Shown: positions 8,996-18,460, numbered from the stretch's first letter. The stretch: DNA of 64,000 bases from Embleya scabrispora (GCF_002024165.1 NZ_MWQN01000002.1:930001-994000); one strand, 5' to 3'. Notes: generated by a model not told the origin, from the letters alone. Made by a program: numbers and translations.

Positions 8996-9138
8996 GTGAT
9001 CCCGTCTGTGAGTGATCCGAGTCCGAGACCGGGCCGCCGGCGGGTCCCGCCGGCGCACGGTTCGCCCCGGCGACCATCGCCCGGGCGTGCCCGCACCGGC
9101 AGGTCCCGCCCCGCAGCTCCGGCTGGGAGGTGGATGTG

Positions 9139-9633
9139 GTGAGCGGACCTTCGCTTTCGGGCCGGGAACGGCGCACGCTCGCGCGCATGGAGGAATCCCT
9201 GGCGCACGACGAGCGGTTGATCGAACTGCTGCGCGTCTTCGACGACCCGCCCTCCGTACCGGCTCCGCGCCGCCGTCGGAAAGGCATCGGTATGCGCATC
9301 GGCACGCCGAATCGGCCGACGATCCTGAAGTGGGCGGCGCTGCTGCTGTCCGGCACCTCGATCGGGTTGTTGATCGCCGCGATTCTCACGGGTGGGCCCG
9401 TGGGAGTCCTGGTGGCGGTGGCCGTGTCGATGGCGGCGTTGCTCCTGATCGGAGTCTTCGCCTACCTGAGACGGCACGCGGAGGCCCCGGCGGGCGTCCA
9501 CGCGATACGGCGCGGCCGGCGTGCCCGTACGCACGGGTGGCTGCGGGCGCATGGCGCCGATCGTGTCGACGGCACCGGTGGTACGGACGGCCCGGAGCGT
9601 CGCGGCAGCGACGGCACGCGCCGCGAACCTTGA
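9139..9633 (+). CDS. DUF3040 membrane protein
   Basis: 164 residues. The N-terminus LSGRERRTLARMEESLAHDE is the DUF3040 signature of a short amphipathic helix. Two membrane helices follow (KWAALLLSGTSIGLLIAAIL, about 72-92, and VGVLVAVAVSMAALLLIGVF, about 96-115), then a basic tail of about 50 residues. The family is common in actinobacteria and uncharacterised. GGGAGG eight bases before the GTG at 9139 favours this start over the GTG at 9130. Confidence 0.8.
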   Translation: MSGPSLSGRERRTLARMEESLAHDERLIELLRVFDDPPSVPAPRRRRKGIGMRIGTPNRPTILKWAALLLSGTSIGLLIAAILTGGPVGVLVAVAVSMAALLLIGVFAYLRRHAEAPAGVHAIRRGRRARTHGWLRAHGADRVDGTGGTDGPERRGSDGTRREP

Positions 9634-9840
9634 CGGCTGCGGCGCCGATGCGTGCGGCGGTGTGACCCGGCGGGCGCGACCCCGGGGGGTTCGGTGCGCT
9701 CCCGTCGGTTCGGCGTGCCCGGTTTCGCGAGCGCGGTTCGCCCTGCGATCCGCGCTCTGTCGAGCTGTTCGGGCGCCACCTTGTCACATCCGGGTGGGGT
9801 GGGCCATGCGTCGGGGTCGAGCCGCGCGGCGCCCTGGGGC

Positions 9841-9903
9841 GTCCCCATATACGCCGCCGTATACGTGGGTCGTATGCTCGTGTACGGTGGCGTATATGGG
9901 GAC
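9841..9903 (+). promoter_or_regulatory. Paired inverted operator sites and promoter region of the DUF2867 gene
   Basis: A perfect 15-bp inverted repeat, GTCCCCATATACGCC (9841-9855) and its complement (9889-9903), encloses 33 bp. Each arm is the outer half of a smaller palindrome, ATATACGCCGCCGTATAC on the left and the related GTGTACGGTGGCGTATAT on the right. Together they form two TetR/MarR-like operators facing each other. The rest of the 309-bp gap (9634-9942) holds nothing else recognisable. No regulator gene adjoins, so the binding protein is unknown. Confidence 0.6.
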
Positions 9904-9942
9904 GGCGCACGGCGTCCCGACGCCGGAAAGGTGGCAGCGGCC

Positions 9943-10620
9943 ATGAGACTTCCCCGCACGGCATATACCGAACAGCCTTGGCGGCTGCACGAGTTCGCCC
10001 ACGGCTTCCGCGTCGAGGACGTGTGGTCCTACCGCACTCCGGGCGCCGGGCCGGACGACTTTCCCGTGATGCTCGCGGCGATGCGGGCGAGCAAGGCGTA
10101 CGCCCGGCAGGCGCCGCCGACGCGGTTCCTGCTCGCGGTGCGACGGAAGCTCGGCGCCCTGCTCGGCTGGGACCGGCCCGGGGCGGGGCTCGGAGAGCGC
10201 GTGGCGTCGCTGCGCGATCGCCTGCCGGACGAACTCCGCGACACCGTCGACCCCGCCGACTCCGGCGGCATGCCGCTCACTCCCGTGTACGAGCTCGACC
10301 GCGAGTTCGTCGGCGAACTGGGGAACAAGACCGCGCACGCGCTCATGCACCTGGGCTGGATGCCCACCGGGGACGGCGGCCACGAGCTGCGGATGGCGGT
10401 CCTGGTCAAGCCCAACGGCCGGTTCGGCCGGCTGTACATGGCCGGCATCGCACCGTTTCGCCACCGGATCGTCTACCCGGCGCTGACCCGCCAGTGGGAG
10501 GGCATCTGGCGGGACCGCGCGCAACTGCTCGCCGCGGCCGAGGCGAAGGGAGCCGGCGCGGCCGCCGGGCCCGCCACGCCCACCGGCCACACCGCTGCCG
10601 GGGCGCCCGTCACCTCATGA
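9943..10620 (+). CDS. DUF2867 domain protein
   Basis: 225 residues. Recognised from the DUF2867-type core: FRVEDVWSYRTPGAGPDDFP near the start, TPVYELDREFVGELGNKTAH, ALMHLGWMPTGDG, and the closing FRHRIVYPALTRQWEGIW. The fold is START-like. Members often stand beside stress or drug-response regulators, and the paired operator directly upstream fits tight control. GGAAAGG lies upstream of the ATG at 9943. Its last 11 bases overlap the end of the convergent dehydrogenase gene. Function is otherwise unknown. Confidence 0.7.
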   Translation: MRLPRTAYTEQPWRLHEFAHGFRVEDVWSYRTPGAGPDDFPVMLAAMRASKAYARQAPPTRFLLAVRRKLGALLGWDRPGAGLGERVASLRDRLPDELRDTVDPADSGGMPLTPVYELDREFVGELGNKTAHALMHLGWMPTGDGGHELRMAVLVKPNGRFGRLYMAGIAPFRHRIVYPALTRQWEGIWRDRAQLLAAAEAKGAGAAAGPATPTGHTAAGAPVTS

Positions 10621-11551
10621 CCCGGATCGGATCGCCGGTGAGGTAGGCGGCGATGTCCTCCACCGCATCGCGGTAGAAGGTCTCGTAGAGCTCGCGCGTG
10701 ACGTAGCCGATGTGCGGGGTGAGCACGACGTTGTCCAGCGTGCGCAGCGGATGGTCGGCCGGCAGCGGTTCGACGTCGTACACGTCCAGCGCCGCAGCGG
10801 CGATGGCCCTGCGGCGCAGGACGTCCAGGAGGGCGGACTCCTCGACGATGGGGCCGCGCGAGGTGTTGACCAGGATCGCGGACGGCTTCATGCGGGCCAG
10901 TTGGGCGGCGCCGACCAGGCCCCGGGTGCGGGAGCCGAGGACGAGGTGGATGGACAGTACGTCGGACCGGGCGAACAACGTCTCCTCGGTCACCGCCCTC
11001 ACGCCGTGCGCCGCGGCCCGCTCCGGGGTCAGGTGCGGGCTCCAGGCCACACACTCCATGCCGAACGCATGGCCGATCCGGGCCACTTCGCTGCCGAGCC
11101 GGCCCAGGCCCAGCACGCCGAGCACCTTGCCGCGCAGACCGACACCGAGCCCGACCTGCCAGCCGCCGGCCCGCATCGAGCGCTCCTCGGCCGGCAGGTT
11201 GCGGGCGGCGGCCAGGATCAACGCCCAGGTCAGCTCGGCGGTCGGATGGGCGACATAGCCCGTTCCGCAGACCACCACACCACGCGCACGCGCCGCCGCC
11301 ACATCGATCGCCGCGTTCACCGGCCCGGTACTCACCAGCAGCCGCAGCCCGGTCAACCGGGCCAACACCTCCGCCGGGAACCGGGTGCGCTCGCGCATCG
11401 CGACGATCACCTCGAACCCGGCGAGCGCGGCGACCACCGCATCGCCATCGGCGAACGGCTCGGTGAACACGTGCAACTCGGCGTCGAGCGAGCCCCAGTC
11501 GGCCAGCCCCGAAGCCACGCCCTGATAGTCGTCGATGATGGCGATCCTCAT
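10610..11551 (-). CDS. D-2-hydroxyacid dehydrogenase (NAD-dependent)
   Basis: 313 residues. The nucleotide-binding loop is GKVLGVLGLGRLGSEVARIG (about 145-165). The catalytic set is visible in order: Arg in ILVNTSRGPIVEESALL (about 230-246), Glu in LDVYDVEPLPADHPL (about 262), and His in VVLTPHIGYVTREL (about 285). The N-terminal catalytic domain begins MRIAIIDDYQGVASGLADW. The family reduces 2-keto acids or oxidises D-2-hydroxyacids in the cytoplasm; the substrate cannot be told. The start is the ATG of MRIAII; an upstream ATG at 11572 would add seven residues. It overlaps the DUF2867 gene tail to tail. Confidence 0.88.
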   Translation of the reverse strand: MRIAIIDDYQGVASGLADWGSLDAELHVFTEPFADGDAVVAALAGFEVIVAMRERTRFPAEVLARLTGLRLLVSTGPVNAAIDVAAARARGVVVCGTGYVAHPTAELTWALILAAARNLPAEERSMRAGGWQVGLGVGLRGKVLGVLGLGRLGSEVARIGHAFGMECVAWSPHLTPERAAAHGVRAVTEETLFARSDVLSIHLVLGSRTRGLVGAAQLARMKPSAILVNTSRGPIVEESALLDVLRRRAIAAAALDVYDVEPLPADHPLRTLDNVVLTPHIGYVTRELYETFYRDAVEDIAAYLTGDPIRVMR

Positions 11552-11638
11552 GATCCCCGAGGCTAGTACCACCCCGATCCCCCGACCCGCCGACGCGCCC
11601 CGGCCGAATCCGCCGGCCGGCCCGTGCGGGTCCGAGGG

Positions 11639-12487
11639 TCAGTCCGGGAGGCGGCCGATTCCGCCCACGGACAGGTGGCCCTCGGGGGTGAGCGGGCGAG
11701 TCACCGGCTCGTCCGGGTGCCACAGGGGGAGCAGGACCACGCCGGGGTCGACGAGTTCGAGGCCGTCGAAGTAGCTCTCGATCTCCTTCAGGGGGCGGAA
11801 ACGGCCGCTGCCCAACTGGGTCAGGAAGATCTTCTCCAGCGCGCGGCCCTCCGGCGTGGAGTCGCAGAAGTGCGTGATGAAGATGTAGCTGCCCGGCGGG
11901 AGTGCGTCGCGGTAGGCGCGGACCACGCCCGCCGGGTCCTCGTCGTCGGCGAGATGGTGCAGGACGGCCACCAGGAGCAGGCCGACCGGGCGGGTGAAGT
12001 CGATGAGTTCGCGCAGCTCGGGACGCGCCAGCACGTCGGCCGGATCGCGCAGGTCGGCGGTCACCACGCGGGTGCGGGAGTTGTCCGCGAGCAGCGCCCG
12101 CCCGTGCGCGAGCACGATCGGATCGTTGTCCACGTAGACGACGGCCGCGTCGGGGTTCACCTCCTGGGCGACCTCGTGCGTGTTCTGCACGGTCGGCAGG
12201 CCCGATCCCAGGTCGACGAACTGGTCGATGCCCCGGGCCGCCAGGTAGCGCACGCCCCGGGCCAGGATGTGCCGGTTGTGCCAGGCGCCTTCGTTGGACA
12301 GGTTCGCAAGCGCCTCGTCGGCGATCCTGCGGTCGACCGCGAAGTTGTTCTTGCCACCGAGAATGGCGTCGTAGACCCGCGCGACGCTGGGTATGGTGAC
12401 GTCGATCCCGGTCGGCGCCCAGTCCTCGGGCGACTCCCCCTCCGGCAGGGCGTCGTAGCCCCACTCGTCCTGCTCCCGCTCGACCAC
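11639..12487 (-). CDS. DUF574-family SAM-dependent methyltransferase
   Basis: 282 residues from the GTG at 12487, preceded by GAGGAGAG. An in-frame ATG at 12523 would add 12 residues but has no ribosome site. Family marks are IPSVARVYDAILGGKNNFAV near residue 35, GVRYLAARGIDQFVDLGSGL (SAM-binding motif I), VNPDAAVVYVDNDPIVLAHG (motif II), LLLVAVLHHLADDEDP and FITHFCDS. The family is greatly expanded in streptomycetes and usually annotated only as SAM-dependent methyltransferase. No substrate is suggested by the neighbours. Confidence 0.88.
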   Translation of the reverse strand: MVEREQDEWGYDALPEGESPEDWAPTGIDVTIPSVARVYDAILGGKNNFAVDRRIADEALANLSNEGAWHNRHILARGVRYLAARGIDQFVDLGSGLPTVQNTHEVAQEVNPDAAVVYVDNDPIVLAHGRALLADNSRTRVVTADLRDPADVLARPELRELIDFTRPVGLLLVAVLHHLADDEDPAGVVRAYRDALPPGSYIFITHFCDSTPEGRALEKIFLTQLGSGRFRPLKEIESYFDGLELVDPGVVLLPLWHPDEPVTRPLTPEGHLSVGGIGRLPD

Positions 12488-12620
12488 GGTCTCTCCTCGT
12501 CGGTGTTGCGCATACTCACCCATGGCGTGGTACGGGCCTGTGGAGCCTATCCGAATCCCCGCCTTCGACCCGGCAACTTCCTTCACATGCCCGGGAATTG
12601 GAGCCCGGTGAGGTGGGTGC

Positions 12621-14189
12621 TCAGGGGCGGGTCGGTGTGCCGGTCAGCAGGGCCCGGGCCCGGTCGAAGGCGCTGTCACGATCGTTGGCGAATTCGTCGT
12701 CGGTGAACACCGGGGTGCGGATGTCGGGTGGGATGCCCGGGCCCTCGAAGGAGCGGCCGGTGCGGGTGAGAAATCGTTCGTTGGAGAGGCTGAACTGCCA
12801 GCCGTTGGGGAGCAGGCGGCCCAGCAGATCGGAGAAGATTCCCTGGGTGTTGTCGCCGATGCGGGTCGTCGTGGTGGGTCGACCGATCAGGGCCTGGGCG
12901 AAGGTCTCACCGGCGCTGACCGTGGAGCCGGCGGTGAGCAGGGCGACCGGCCCGGTGTAGCGCGGTACGTGTACGGCCGGCTCGACCCGGAACGGTTGCG
13001 GGCGGGTGAACGCGCGCGCATCGTCGGGGTCGTTGCGGGCCTGCTTGATGTAGGCGAGATACGGCCGGTCGGTGAGCCGGGCGGCGATTTGGAGGCCCAA
13101 CGGGTCGGCGCCACCGCTGTTGACCCGGTCATCCACGATCAGGCCGCGCCAGGCGGTCGGGCCGGACACCCGCGCGGAGGTGATGATGTCGTCCAGGGCG
13201 CAGGCCAGTTCGGCCGCGTCCGCCGGGTAGCCGCCGGCGCCGGTCGTGTAGCCGTCGAAGCGGGTGATGCGCAGATAGCCGAGCCCACCGGGCAGGTCCG
13301 CGTATCCGATCGCGCCGTTGGCGAACATCCGCAACGGGACTCCGCCGAGGTCGCGGCGCTCGACCAACGCCTGCACCTTGGCGTCCAGTTCCGAACTCGG
13401 CCCCAGGGTGTCGGGCCGAAGCCAATGCGCGACGCGGTTGATCGTCGCGGTCTCGGCGCGCAGGCCGACGTGCGCGTCGTGGAGGGGTTCGATCATCGCG
13501 GCCAGGATGTCGAAGAGTTGGTTCTCGGTGGTGGCCGCCGTGATCTTGGGGCGCTGCTCGGCGCGCATCGCCTCCCAGTCGACACCCCGCGTGCCGAAGA
13601 ACGCGTAGTTTTCCCGGAACGTTTCCCAGAACACGTCGAACGTGGTCAGCGGATCGGCCGCCGTCGGCACCCGGCAGGTCGCGGGCGGCGCACCGAGTCG
13701 GCGCAGCGCGTGGGTGCCCAACGAGCCCTCGAAACGCAGCGACGCGGCGCCGCCGTGTCGGACGGCCGGTCGGACCAGGTAGACGCCTCCGTCCATGTCC
13801 GCGAAGTGGATCGTGCCGTCCGGATCGGCCCCGCCGACCCGATGGGCGGGCGCGGATCTCAGGCAGCCGGCCTTCGTCGTCTCGTAGGGCTGGAGTTCGC
13901 CGCCGGCGATCCCGAGTACGAGTCCGTAGCCGTCCACGCGCCAGAAGCCGTCAAGGGAACGACGGTTGGCGTCGGCCGTCGCCTCGCGGTCGCCGGGGCC
14001 GGGTGGCCCGGACGACCCGGTGAGCGCGCCGGCCGGGGTGCCGGTCACCGTGAGAAGCACGCCTGCCAGCGCGAGCACGGCACTTACGGAAACTCGTCTG
14101 CCGAGCGTGCCGTTGCCACGGCGGGCTCGGAGACGGAACGGGAGGCCGGGATGGGGGAGTCGAACCGGGTGATCGCTGTGTGAGGTCAT
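12621..14189 (-). CDS. Secreted S41 family peptidase (tricorn/C-terminal processing type)
   Basis: 522 residues. Residues 1-57 form an export signal with twin arginines (RRVSVSAVLALAGVLLTV) and a Gly/Ala cleavage region. The body contains the tricorn-core-like helical start FWETFRENYAFFGTRGVDWE (about 190). The S41 fold follows with LGYLRITRFDGY, GLIVDDRVNSGGADPLGLQI and the nucleophile block TAGSTVSAGETFAQALIG (about 417-434), where Ser of GSTVSAGE is the expected catalytic residue. RIGDNTQGIFSD is the usual following strand. It should degrade peptides outside the cell. The gene is single, flanked by 131 bp and 169 bp gaps. Confidence 0.85.
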   Translation of the reverse strand: MTSHSDHPVRLPHPGLPFRLRARRGNGTLGRRVSVSAVLALAGVLLTVTGTPAGALTGSSGPPGPGDREATADANRRSLDGFWRVDGYGLVLGIAGGELQPYETTKAGCLRSAPAHRVGGADPDGTIHFADMDGGVYLVRPAVRHGGAASLRFEGSLGTHALRRLGAPPATCRVPTAADPLTTFDVFWETFRENYAFFGTRGVDWEAMRAEQRPKITAATTENQLFDILAAMIEPLHDAHVGLRAETATINRVAHWLRPDTLGPSSELDAKVQALVERRDLGGVPLRMFANGAIGYADLPGGLGYLRITRFDGYTTGAGGYPADAAELACALDDIITSARVSGPTAWRGLIVDDRVNSGGADPLGLQIAARLTDRPYLAYIKQARNDPDDARAFTRPQPFRVEPAVHVPRYTGPVALLTAGSTVSAGETFAQALIGRPTTTTRIGDNTQGIFSDLLGRLLPNGWQFSLSNERFLTRTGRSFEGPGIPPDIRTPVFTDDEFANDRDSAFDRARALLTGTPTRP

Positions 14190-14292
14190 GCGATCACACT
14201 GTCAGCGGCGAGGGTTTATCGACAGCCCCCGAAAGTTGCGGATCGCTCCTCGAAAGACGTCGAAGTCCGACAATTTCCGCGGCATCCACGCG

Positions 14293-14332
14293 CCGACGGC
14301 CACCGCCCGGAACGGGGAGCGGTGGCCGTCGG
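14293..14332 (-). terminator. Stem-loop terminator after the barbiturase-family gene
   Basis: A perfect 14-bp stem, CCGACGGCCACCGC with its complement, closes a 12-nt loop (14307-14318). It lies 27 bases beyond the stop of the gene at 14359 and before the convergent end of nothing else, so it most likely ends the minus-strand catabolic operon. No U-tract follows, which is usual in actinobacteria. Confidence 0.7.
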
Positions 14333-14358
14333 TGTGTTGTGTCGCGAGCGCGGGCGGG

Positions 14359-15483
14359 TCAGTCCATCCGGACGATGGCCGCGACCGGGCCGCCGCCCGA
14401 GGGGCCCTGGTGCACGGCGGCGACCGAGACGAACACGGCCGGGTCGCCGGTGACGGCCGCGGTCACGCCGCCGACGGTGGCCTTGATCTGGCGGTGCCAG
14501 TGCACGTCCGAGTCGTCCAGCATGATGTTGCGCCGGCCGCGCACGCTGCCGCTCGGGTCGGCCTCGCACTTGAGGAACACGTTGACCAGGCGGTCGCCGA
14601 GGTCGGAGGTGTGCGGACGCTCCGGCAGGTCGATCCCGGCCGAGCGGATCGCCGACCAGATGCCGTCCGCGTCGAGCGCGTCCTTCATCACGCCGTGACC
14701 GACCCGGAACGGGCCGCCGACGCCGCGCACGTTGCCGACCACCACGATCTGCGCGCAGTCGAGTTCCACGCCGGAGGAGCAGGACGCCACCGACGAGTAC
14801 AGCGACAGGTCGCGGTGGATCTGCTCGGCCGTGGGCAGCTCGATCTCGCCCAGCGCGACGGCGATGCCCAGCGCGGTGGTCGAGTTGGAGACGTCCATGG
14901 ACTTGAGGGTGTCCTCGGTCCACACGTCGAACCCGCGCGACTTGGCGTCATTGATCGTGTCCAGGACCAGGAGCGGGGTCTTGGTCTGTACGTAGTGCAC
15001 GTCGGCCGGGTCGGTGATGCCCGCGACGGCCATCGCCGCACGCACGCCGGCGGCGACCTTCTCCACCATCGGCACCCGGCCGATGTCCTCGGGCAGGATC
15101 GTCTCGCTCATCGCCACGCCGACCGACACGCGCGGCTCGTCGGTGGGCTCGTACCGGTTCTCCGGCGCGTAGGCGAAGACGGTCGCGTGGGGGGAGATCA
15201 CGCCGTCGGTGCCGCCGGACCAGACCAGCGGTACCTTGCCGGCCTCCTCGACCGAACGCTTGCCCTTGGCGACCAGCACCTCGCGGAAGGCGCGGTCGGC
15301 CAGGATGCGGGTGTAGTCGTTGACCCCGCCGTTGCCCTCGGTCTTGCCGATGACGGCGAGCACGTCGTCCGCGGCGAACACGCCGTCGTCGATCAGCTTG
15401 GCCAATCCGGACGCGTCGGTGACGCTCTCGATGGCGACCTTGTGAACCTCGATCGGCCTGGGCACTCGTTCCACCTCGTTCAT
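14359..15483 (-). CDS. Ring-opening amidohydrolase: barbiturase/cyanuric acid hydrolase family
   Basis: 374 residues, the family's normal length. Three homologous blocks each contribute a Ser and a Lys: [17 protein letters not shown] with [11 protein letters not shown] (first third), [18 protein letters not shown] with [10 protein letters not shown] (second), and [15 protein letters not shown] with [11 protein letters not shown] (third). These are the three Ser-Lys dyads of the AtzD/barbiturase fold. The family hydrolyses cyanuric acid (to carboxybiuret) or barbiturate (to ureidomalonate). Cytosine permease and deaminase genes in the same locus favour barbiturase, but motifs alone do not separate the two. 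The AGG-containing start region leads into [11 protein letters not shown]. Last gene of the minus-strand operon. Confidence 0.85.
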   Translation of the reverse strand: MNEVERVPRPIEVHKVAIESVTDASGLAKLIDDGVFAADDVLAVIGKTEGNGGVNDYTRILADRAFREVLVAKGKRSVEEAGKVPLVWSGGTDGVISPHATVFAYAPENRYEPTDEPRVSVGVAMSETILPEDIGRVPMVEKVAAGVRAAMAVAGITDPADVHYVQTKTPLLVLDTINDAKSRGFDVWTEDTLKSMDVSNSTTALGIAVALGEIELPTAEQIHRDLSLYSSVASCSSGVELDCAQIVVVGNVRGVGGPFRVGHGVMKDALDADGIWSAIRSAGIDLPERPHTSDLGDRLVNVFLKCEADPSGSVRGRRNIMLDDSDVHWHRQIKATVGGVTAAVTGDPAVFVSVAAVHQGPSGGGPVAAIVRMD

Positions 15484-15652
15484 TGGAGTTCGCTGAATTA
15501 CCGATACTGACCGATATTGCGACCGTTGCGACCGTTGCGGCTGGTTGCACCGCTTCGGCCGCGTCGGACGCCGTGGCCGATCCGGACGCGTCGACGGGGT
15601 CGCCCGCCCGCGTCGTACGCCCGCGCGTCGGGGCGCGCGGGCCGGCCGGACG

Positions 15653-16693
15653 CTACCCGGCGTCCGCTGCCGCCGCCGCCACCGCCGGTGCCGCTGCCGC
15701 GACCGCCGCCGCGTTCGCCTCCACCACCGTGCCCGCCTCGCCGGCGACCGCGGCGGTGATCCGGTCCAGGGACGTGATCACCGAGCGCCGGCCGCCCGCC
15801 TCGACGAAGCGCACCGCCGCCTCGACCTTGGGCCCCATGCTGCCGCCGGCGAACTGCCCGGCCGCGGCGTGCTCGCGCAGCTCTTGCGGAGAGACCCGGC
15901 CCAGCTCGCGCTGGTTCGCGGTGCCGTAGTCGAGCATCGCGTTGGGTACGTCGGTGGCGATCACCAGCACGTCCGCGCCGACCGACGCGGCGAGCAGGGC
16001 CGCGGTGAGGTCCTTGTCCAGGACCGCCTCCACGCCGCGCTCGGCGCCGTCCGCGTCGCGCACCACCGGGATGCCGCCGCCACCGGCCGCGACCGTGGTG
16101 AAGCCCGCCGCGACCAGGGTGCGGATGGCCGGCGCGTCGACCACCTCCAGTGGATCCGGCGACGGGACCACCCGACGCCAACCCTTGGCGCCCCGGTCCT
16201 CCCAGTGCTGGCCGAGCGCGATGAAGCGCTCCGCCTCGGCCCGCGGCAGATGCCGGCCGACCGGCTTGGTGGGGCGCTCGAACGCCGGGTCGGCGGCGTC
16301 CACCAGGGTCCGGGTGACCACGGCCGCCACCCGGGCCGGCTGCCCGCGGCGGCGCAGCGCGGCCTCCAGGGCGGAGACGACGGTGAAGCCGAGGGTGCCC
16401 TGCGTCTGCGCACCGCACCAGTCCAGCGTCACCGGGGGCACGACGTGCGCGGTCAACTCGTTCTTGACCAGCAGGTTGCCCACCTGGGGACCGTTGCCGT
16501 GGGTGAGTACGACGTCGACGCCGGAGACGATCAGGTCGGCCACCGCCTCCATCGCCACCGCGACGGCCGCCCGCTGGGCGTCGGGGGTGGCGCTCCCGTC
16601 CGGCCCCGTCATGGCGTTGCCGCCGAGGGCGATGAGCACTCTCCCGGTGCCGTTCGCGCTCCGGGTGCCGTTCGCGGTGCGGGGAGTTGTCAT
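15653..16693 (-). CDS. arcC: Carbamate kinase
   Basis: 346 residues. Amino-acid kinase motifs in order: LIALGGNAM (about 20-28), [17 protein letters not shown] (about 63-79), [10 protein letters not shown], the substrate-side loop [20 protein letters not shown] (about 170-190), [30 protein letters not shown] and [13 protein letters not shown]. These match carbamate kinase, which makes ATP from carbamoyl phosphate and ADP, releasing carbamate that decays to ammonia and CO2. A 25-residue Ala-rich tail is unusual. Placed between the ring-opening enzyme and the carboxyltransferase, it may recover energy from a carbamoyl group released in the pathway. No arginine deiminase genes are nearby. Confidence 0.9.
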   Translation of the reverse strand: MTTPRTANGTRSANGTGRVLIALGGNAMTGPDGSATPDAQRAAVAVAMEAVADLIVSGVDVVLTHGNGPQVGNLLVKNELTAHVVPPVTLDWCGAQTQGTLGFTVVSALEAALRRRGQPARVAAVVTRTLVDAADPAFERPTKPVGRHLPRAEAERFIALGQHWEDRGAKGWRRVVPSPDPLEVVDAPAIRTLVAAGFTTVAAGGGGIPVVRDADGAERGVEAVLDKDLTAALLAASVGADVLVIATDVPNAMLDYGTANQRELGRVSPQELREHAAAGQFAGGSMGPKVEAAVRFVEAGGRRSVITSLDRITAAVAGEAGTVVEANAAAVAAAAPAVAAAAADAG

Positions 16694-16909
16694 GTGTCGA
16701 ACTCTCCTGTCCTGTCGTACGCGGGAGTCCCGATGCACCCGTCACGGTTCGGCCCGTGGGGCCGTCGTCCGTCCGGGAATTGGGACTCTAGGTGGGGAAC
16801 CGGGTCGATGGCTTGAGAGTCATTTGACTACAAACACCGATCGATCTGGCAGAAATTGCCGAGTGGCGCGCGCCCGGGTTCGGGGGTCCACGCCGGGCGC
16901 GCGCCGGTT

Positions 16910-18460
16910 TCAGCAGCCGAGGCGGGCGTAGCGCTCCAGCCGGGCCGCGCGGCGTTCCTCGGTCGGCCGGCGCAGCAGGCCGACCAGTTCGTACTCCAGG
17001 ACCTGTGCGAGCCGGGCCAGGAACGCCATCGGCTCGTCGGCCGCGTCGGGCCGCTCCGCGACGATCCGGTCCACCACGCCGTCGCGCAGCAGGTCGAGCG
17101 AGCGGATGCCCTGCGCCGCGGCGATCTCGGCGCCGCGGGTGGGCGTGCGGTAGCGCAGCGCCGAGGCGCCCTCGGGCGGGAGCGGCGACAACCAGCCGTG
17201 CTGGGCGCACAGCACCCGGTCGGCGGGCAGCAGGGCGAGCGCTCCGCCGCCCGCGCCCTGGCCGAGCAGCAGGCACAGCGTCGGCGTGGGCAGGGTGACC
17301 AGTTCGGCCAGACAGCGGGCGATCTCACCGGCGAGGCCGCCCTCCTCGGCCTCCGGGCTGAGCGCCGCGCCGCCGGTGTCCACGACGCTGACCAGCGGCA
17401 GGTCGAGTTCGGCGGCCAGGCGCATGCCGCGGCGGGCCACCCGCAGGCCGGCCGGGCCGAACGGGCCGTGGCTGGACTGGCGGGCGCGGTCCTGGGCGAG
17501 CACCACGCAGGGCGCGCCGCCGAACCTGGCCAGGGCGAGCAGCAGGCCGGGGTCGCTCTCCCCCTGGCCGGTGCCGTGCAGGGGCACCACGGCGCTCGCG
17601 GCGTGCCGCAACAGGGCCCGCGCGCCGGGGCGTTCGGGGCGCCGGGAGAGTTCGACCGAGGTCCACGCGGGTACGTCCGCCAGGTCCTCGACGGGCAGCG
17701 GGGCCACGTCGGGCAGGTTCTCGCGCGGCGCGGTGACGATGTCCAGGACCCGGGCGGCCACGTCGCCGAGCCGGTCGGGCTCGACGACGGCGTCCACCAG
17801 GCCGTGCGCGTACAGGTTCTCCGCGACCTGGACGCCCTCGGGGAACGGCCGGCCGTACAGCGCCTCGTAGACGCGCGGGCCGAGGAAGCCGATCAGCGCG
17901 CCGGGTTCGGCGGCGGTGACGTGGCCGAGCGAACCCCAGGAGGCGAGTACGCCGCCGGTGGTCGGGCCGCGCAGGTAGACGAGGTAGGGCAGTCCGGCGC
18001 TCTTGTGCGCGGCGACGGCGGCGCTGATCCGGACCATCTGGAGGAAGGCGACCGTGCCCTCCTGCATCCGGGTGCCGCCGGAGGTCGGCGAGGCGACCAG
18101 GGGCAGGCCCTCGGCGGTGGCGCGTTCGATCGCGGCGACCAGGCGCGAGGACGAGGCCACCCCGATCGACCCGGCCAGGAAGCCGAACTCGCAGGCCACC
18201 ACGGCCACCCGGCGGCCCCGGATCCGGCCCTCGCCGGTGACCACGGACTCGTCCACGCCGCTCTTGGCCTCGGCGGCGCGCAACTCGTCGCGGTAGCCGG
18301 GGTCCAGGCGCTCGGGGCGGTGCGGCGGAGCGTCCCAGCTCGTCCAGGTGTCGGGGTCCAGGACGAGGCGGATGAGGTCGTGCGCGCCGACGCGGGGGCG
18401 GCGGGGCGGCGGGGCGGGATCGGGGGTCACCGCCTCCGCCCCCACCGGTTCGGCCCTCAC
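16910..18460 (-). CDS. Fused AccD/AccA-type carboxyltransferase (malonyl-CoA decarboxylase- or transcarboxylase-like)
   Basis: 516 residues. The start GTG overlaps the upstream stop as GTGA, so translation is coupled to the CoA-transferase. The first half is a crotonase-fold beta-subunit domain: GRIRGRRVAVVACEFGFLAG (about 70-90), SPTSGGTRMQEGTVAFLQ, RGPTTGGVLASWGSLGHV. The second half is alpha-subunit-like: VSVVDTGGAALSPEAEEGG and LLLGQGAGGGALALLPAD, oxyanion-hole glycines included. The AccD zinc finger is absent, and no biotin carboxylase or biotin carrier gene is in the window. Malonate decarboxylase subunits (MdcD/MdcE) share this fold, so decarboxylation of malonyl thioester to acetyl thioester is a plausible role. 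A second GTG at 18430 is an alternative start. Confidence 0.75.
   Translation of the reverse strand: MRAEPVGAEAVTPDPAPPPRRPRVGAHDLIRLVLDPDTWTSWDAPPHRPERLDPGYRDELRAAEAKSGVDESVVTGEGRIRGRRVAVVACEFGFLAGSIGVASSSRLVAAIERATAEGLPLVASPTSGGTRMQEGTVAFLQMVRISAAVAAHKSAGLPYLVYLRGPTTGGVLASWGSLGHVTAAEPGALIGFLGPRVYEALYGRPFPEGVQVAENLYAHGLVDAVVEPDRLGDVAARVLDIVTAPRENLPDVAPLPVEDLADVPAWTSVELSRRPERPGARALLRHAASAVVPLHGTGQGESDPGLLLALARFGGAPCVVLAQDRARQSSHGPFGPAGLRVARRGMRLAAELDLPLVSVVDTGGAALSPEAEEGGLAGEIARCLAELVTLPTPTLCLLLGQGAGGGALALLPADRVLCAQHGWLSPLPPEGASALRYRTPTRGAEIAAAQGIRSLDLLRDGVVDRIVAERPDAADEPMAFLARLAQVLEYELVGLLRRPTEERRAARLERYARLGC

Noticed and set aside
15484-15652. GACCGTTGC direct repeat as a PucR operator in front of the barbiturase-family gene
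   Set aside because: The repeat is only two short copies (near 15520-15540), asymmetric, and not found before the other operon genes or codB.
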